Shown: one piece after another, positions 43,204-45,345 of the stretch | Layout of the letters: each line of letters begins with the position of its first letter | How positions within the stretch are numbered: the first letter of the stretch is position 1 | Source: CAZMCH01 sp964564735 | GTDB taxonomy: Bacteria; Poribacteria; DTPJ01 | Length of the DNA: 45,345 nucleotides | Direction of reading: 5' to 3' | NCBI GenBank assembly: GCA_964564735.1 | Contig: CAZMCH010000026.1 | Location: 1 to 45,345 of the forward strand | Program-made: the position numbers and the translations under genes | The notes under the pieces: generated by a model | The model's input: the letters and a program-made list of their open reading frames with translations, nothing else | Databases searched by the model: none | What the model was told of the DNA's origin: nothing

Positions 43204-43722
43204 ATGAAAATAATTGTCCTGCTCTTACCTTTTTTACTGCTTGGGTGTGCAACTTTATTCGTTCCTCAGGAATTAAGCGAGAATTATGCACTTTTGCCGG
43301 GTGTTGAGTGTGATGCCCCAGAGGTTGTTGATGGTAACATAAACACAATCAGTAATAGTTCTCGCATCATTATTTCTTTACCAGAAAAAAAATCGATAAG
43401 CAGGATAATTATTCACAATACGAATATTTCAGATTTTGTTGTCTATGAATATCTTGGAAAAGAAGGCGCTTGGAAGATAATAAAAAGTGCCAGAGGAAAT
43501 ACTGAATCAAAGATCGTTATCAATACTCAGGTGACAACTGATAAGATCAGGCTTTTTGTTTCGGATGTAAGCGGGGCAAGGTTCGTTCAGGTTACTAGAG
43601 ATAATAGAGGTTTATTACAGGAAGTCGATGCTAAACAAAATAAGCCCGAGATTCAGGAAATAGAATTATACGGATTTGTAAACAAAGTAGGCACAACAGG
43701 TTCTAAGGCTCCTATTTTCTAA
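43204..43722 (+). CDS. Small lipoprotein with discoidin (F5/8 type C)-like domain
   Basis: 172 residues. A clear lipobox LLLGC gives lipidated Cys15. The rest follows a galactose-binding/F5-8C-like jelly-roll pattern: APEVVDGNINT, ISRIIIHNTNISDFVVYEY, TTDKIRLFVSDVSG and the closing EIQEIELYG. Such domains bind glycans or serve as protein-protein modules on the surface. It starts 11 bases after the giant gene's stop and is the last gene of the operon. Its 3' end overlaps the convergent glycosyltransferase by 11 bases. Domain call is moderately sure. Confidence 0.72.
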   Translation: MKIIVLLLPFLLLGCATLFVPQELSENYALLPGVECDAPEVVDGNINTISNSSRIIISLPEKKSISRIIIHNTNISDFVVYEYLGKEGAWKIIKSARGNTESKIVINTQVTTDKIRLFVSDVSGARFVQVTRDNRGLLQEVDAKQNKPEIQEIELYGFVNKVGTTGSKAPIF

Positions 43723-44836
43723 ATCTTTCATATATTAATTGAGTTTCCTTGACATTGCTGGCTATACTAAAAAATTGCTCTGCTCTTATTTTTCCAAGAC
43801 GACCCATTGAGAGCATAATATTTATATCGCTAAGAATTTTTGATATAGCATTTGTGATTGCTTCAGGGGATTTGGGTGGAACAAGTATTCCAGTTATATT
43901 ATCTTGAACTATCTCTGGCGCGCCTCCTGCCATCGTAGCAATAACAGGCTTTTCTGCTGACATTGCCTCTATTATTACTCGCCCAAAGGGTTCAGCCCAA
44001 GATGCCGAAACAAGAATATCAAGTGAAGCCATGATGTCAGGCATATCATTTCGTCTGCCTGTAAATATAACTCGATCTTCTATATCAAGACTTTTTACAA
44101 GTTCTTTTAATTCCCTTATATATGAACCATGATTTGGTGAATTAATAGGCGTATCATCATCACCAACGATAACAAACCAGACATCTTTCCTTTGTTTGCA
44201 TATCTCTGATGCAGAATAAATAAAATCTCTCTGCCCTTTCCAATGGGAACGTGGATTTAGCTGTCCGACTATGCCTATCAGATAGCCATTTATGCCAAAT
44301 TCGTCTTTGAGAACGCTTTTTCCGTCAGCAAACAAATTAACATCAACACCGTTATATATTCTATATATTTTTTCATTGCTTATTCCCGCTTCATCAAGAG
44401 GAATTTTTACAGAATCAGATATTGGTATGATCATATCAACTTTATCAAGGGCATATTTTCGGACTTGCTCTTTTTTTATTATATCTCTAAGATGGCATAT
44501 AATCGGTATTTTGAGTATTTCCGCAACTTTTTGGGCATAATTATTTACCCAAATAGTATTACAATGTATTATATCAATATTTTTTTCTTTGGCAATATTT
44601 GTAAGTTTTTGCAGGGAGTTTGAGCGGAAAAAAATTGATTTTAGCTTGCGCCATGCTGGAAGGTTTATAACTTCAACATCAATATTATTTGAAGACAATT
44701 TCTCAACAAGCGATCCATTTTCAGGACAGATAACAGTAGGCGAATAAAGGTTTTTGTCTAATCCGCTAACAAGATAATAAAGGCTTATTTCCGCCCCTCC
44801 CATCTTTCCACTGGAACTTATGTATAATATATTCAA
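43712..44836 (-). CDS. GT4-family glycosyltransferase
   Basis: 374 residues of the GT-B fold. The N-terminus has SSGKMGGAEISLYYLVSGL, the acceptor-side glycine loop. The donor-side half has IGIVGQLNPRSHWKGQRDFI, RVIFTGRRNDMPDIMASLD and the EX7E signature region EPFGRVIIEAMSAEKPVIA followed by GGAPEIV. Enzymes of this family transfer sugars from nucleotide donors in polysaccharide, glycolipid or glycoprotein synthesis. The start codon is TTG at 44836, with AGGAT 9 bases before it; no ATG would keep the N-terminal strand. Confidence 0.92.
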   Translation of the reverse strand: MNILYISSSGKMGGAEISLYYLVSGLDKNLYSPTVICPENGSLVEKLSSNNIDVEVINLPAWRKLKSIFFRSNSLQKLTNIAKEKNIDIIHCNTIWVNNYAQKVAEILKIPIICHLRDIIKKEQVRKYALDKVDMIIPISDSVKIPLDEAGISNEKIYRIYNGVDVNLFADGKSVLKDEFGINGYLIGIVGQLNPRSHWKGQRDFIYSASEICKQRKDVWFVIVGDDDTPINSPNHGSYIRELKELVKSLDIEDRVIFTGRRNDMPDIMASLDILVSASWAEPFGRVIIEAMSAEKPVIATMAGGAPEIVQDNITGILVPPKSPEAITNAISKILSDINIMLSMGRLGKIRAEQFFSIASNVKETQLIYERFRK

Positions 44837-44878
44837 ATTATTACTATCCTGATTTTGTTTTCCATTCCATTAGCCAAT

Positions 44879-45079
44879 CTATTTTTCTTTTTTTTCATTT
44901 TCATTATCTGGAATTAGCCTGAATTGCCTGTTGATAACACAGTAGGCATTTTCTAGCTTGCCTGCTTGGGCTTTATGTGTGGATGTTCGATTTATTAGTT
45001 TAGTAAAAGTGAATTTTCTGCAATCAAAAAGAATCATTTCCCCTTTAATTGCATCGCCTTTTTTGTAATAGATTGGCAT
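44879..45079 (-). CDS. Small protein of unknown function
   Basis: 66 residues, basic with a charged tail (DNENEKKEK). Readable parts are YYKKGDAIKGEMILFDCRKF, FTKLINRTSTHKAQAG and LENAYCVINRQFRLIP. I do not recognise a family. Its ATG overlaps the stop of the upstream gene by one base (TAATG), so translation is coupled. Confidence 0.6.
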   Translation of the reverse strand: MPIYYKKGDAIKGEMILFDCRKFTFTKLINRTSTHKAQAGKLENAYCVINRQFRLIPDNENEKKEK

Positions 45080-45270
45080 TAGATTTCCTCAATTATACCT
45101 TCATGTTCTAATTCTTCGCAAACATTGACTATTATTTCTAAGTCAATATCAAGAGTATCAAATATTACAGCATAATCTAATGTGCCTTTTTCATGGAAAA
45201 GGTTTAGTATCATATCTCTTGCCTGTTCCATTGTAATGGTTTCCTTATATTCAAGTGCGTTTATTGACAT
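45079..45270 (-). CDS. Small acidic protein of unknown function, possibly winged-helix-like
   Basis: 63 residues, acidic and predicted helical: TMEQARDMILNLFHEKG, DYAVIFDTLDIDLEI and VNVCEELEHEGIIEEI. The pattern helix-helix followed by E-G-I-I at the end resembles small winged-helix modules, but this is only a guess. GGGAG lies 8 bases before the ATG. Coupled to the gene at 44879-45079; acidic-then-basic pairing resembles a toxin-antitoxin layout but no family is recognised. The 75 bases upstream up to the window end hold nothing else I can identify. Confidence 0.6.
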   Translation of the reverse strand: MSINALEYKETITMEQARDMILNLFHEKGTLDYAVIFDTLDIDLEIIVNVCEELEHEGIIEEI

Positions 45271-45345
45271 TTTGCAAACTCCCTTTATTTTTGTCTAGGA
45301 AATTATATTTTTGTGTTAATTCAGGAAGACCCTTCACTTCGTTCA

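Overview
This is an AT-rich bacterial chromosome window of 45,345 bases from an anaerobic or facultatively anaerobic, diderm (Gram-negative-type) organism. It is clearly bacterial: sigma-70 promoters, Shine-Dalgarno sites, LepA, an ECF sigma factor, lipoproteins and outer-membrane beta-barrels are all present. Anaerobic metabolism is shown by a nickel CO dehydrogenase, a hydroxylamine reductase (Hcp), a flavodiiron protein, a glycyl radical enzyme and an iron-type alcohol dehydrogenase. The sigma factor fused to a Kelch propeller, the LamG-like fragment, the shared 'KL..TWG.LK' protein tails, the Gfo/Idh-type oxidoreductases and the URO-D paralogues remind me of genomes from candidate phylum Poribacteria or relatives. 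That placement is recollection and is not proven here.

Layout: 1-4,963 (minus) is a housekeeping block: lepA, a DUF202 gene and lepB, then a 140-bp MITE with perfect ends and an 8-bp target duplication, a VapBC-type module whose toxin is frameshifted, a LeuD-type hydratase small subunit and the 5' end of isocitrate dehydrogenase. 5,403-14,060 (minus) looks like one eight-gene operon read from a strong promoter at 14,032-14,060: glycyl radical enzyme, acetate kinase, AraA/FucI-like isomerase, a small membrane protein, a GNAT acetyltransferase, dapB, a stand-alone Gfo/Idh C-terminal-like protein and a Gfo/Idh/MocA oxidoreductase. 14,161-18,276 carries the sigma-TM-Kelch fusion, a DUF2281/PemK-type toxin-antitoxin pair, a relic protein tail, a URO-D family protein and a broken LamG gene. 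18,344-24,961 carries a CPBP protease, a second URO-D protein with a Dabb protein and an Fe-alcohol dehydrogenase, PEP carboxykinase and an aldo/keto-reductase-like barrel.

24,996-33,215 (minus) is a redox island: Rrf2 regulator, ferredoxin, CooS, CooF and an FAD/NAD oxidoreductase form one operon, followed by hcp and fprA. A perfect palindrome covers the -10 box of the rrf2 promoter, which suggests autoregulation. The first five genes fit CO oxidation passing electrons through CooF to NAD(P) or a rubredoxin; Hcp and FprA fit detoxification of nitric oxide, hydroxylamine or oxygen.

33,304-43,722 (plus) is a four-gene envelope operon read from a near-consensus promoter: a TPR/CsgG-FlgO-like lipoprotein, an outer-membrane beta-barrel, a 2,393-residue lipoprotein-like protein with 21 BACON-like repeats, and a small discoidin-like lipoprotein. 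It is the best candidate here for an undescribed system, plausibly export and display of a giant surface filament or adhesin. The window ends with a glycosyltransferase and two small coupled genes on the minus strand. I saw no tRNA, rRNA, CRISPR array or intact transposase.
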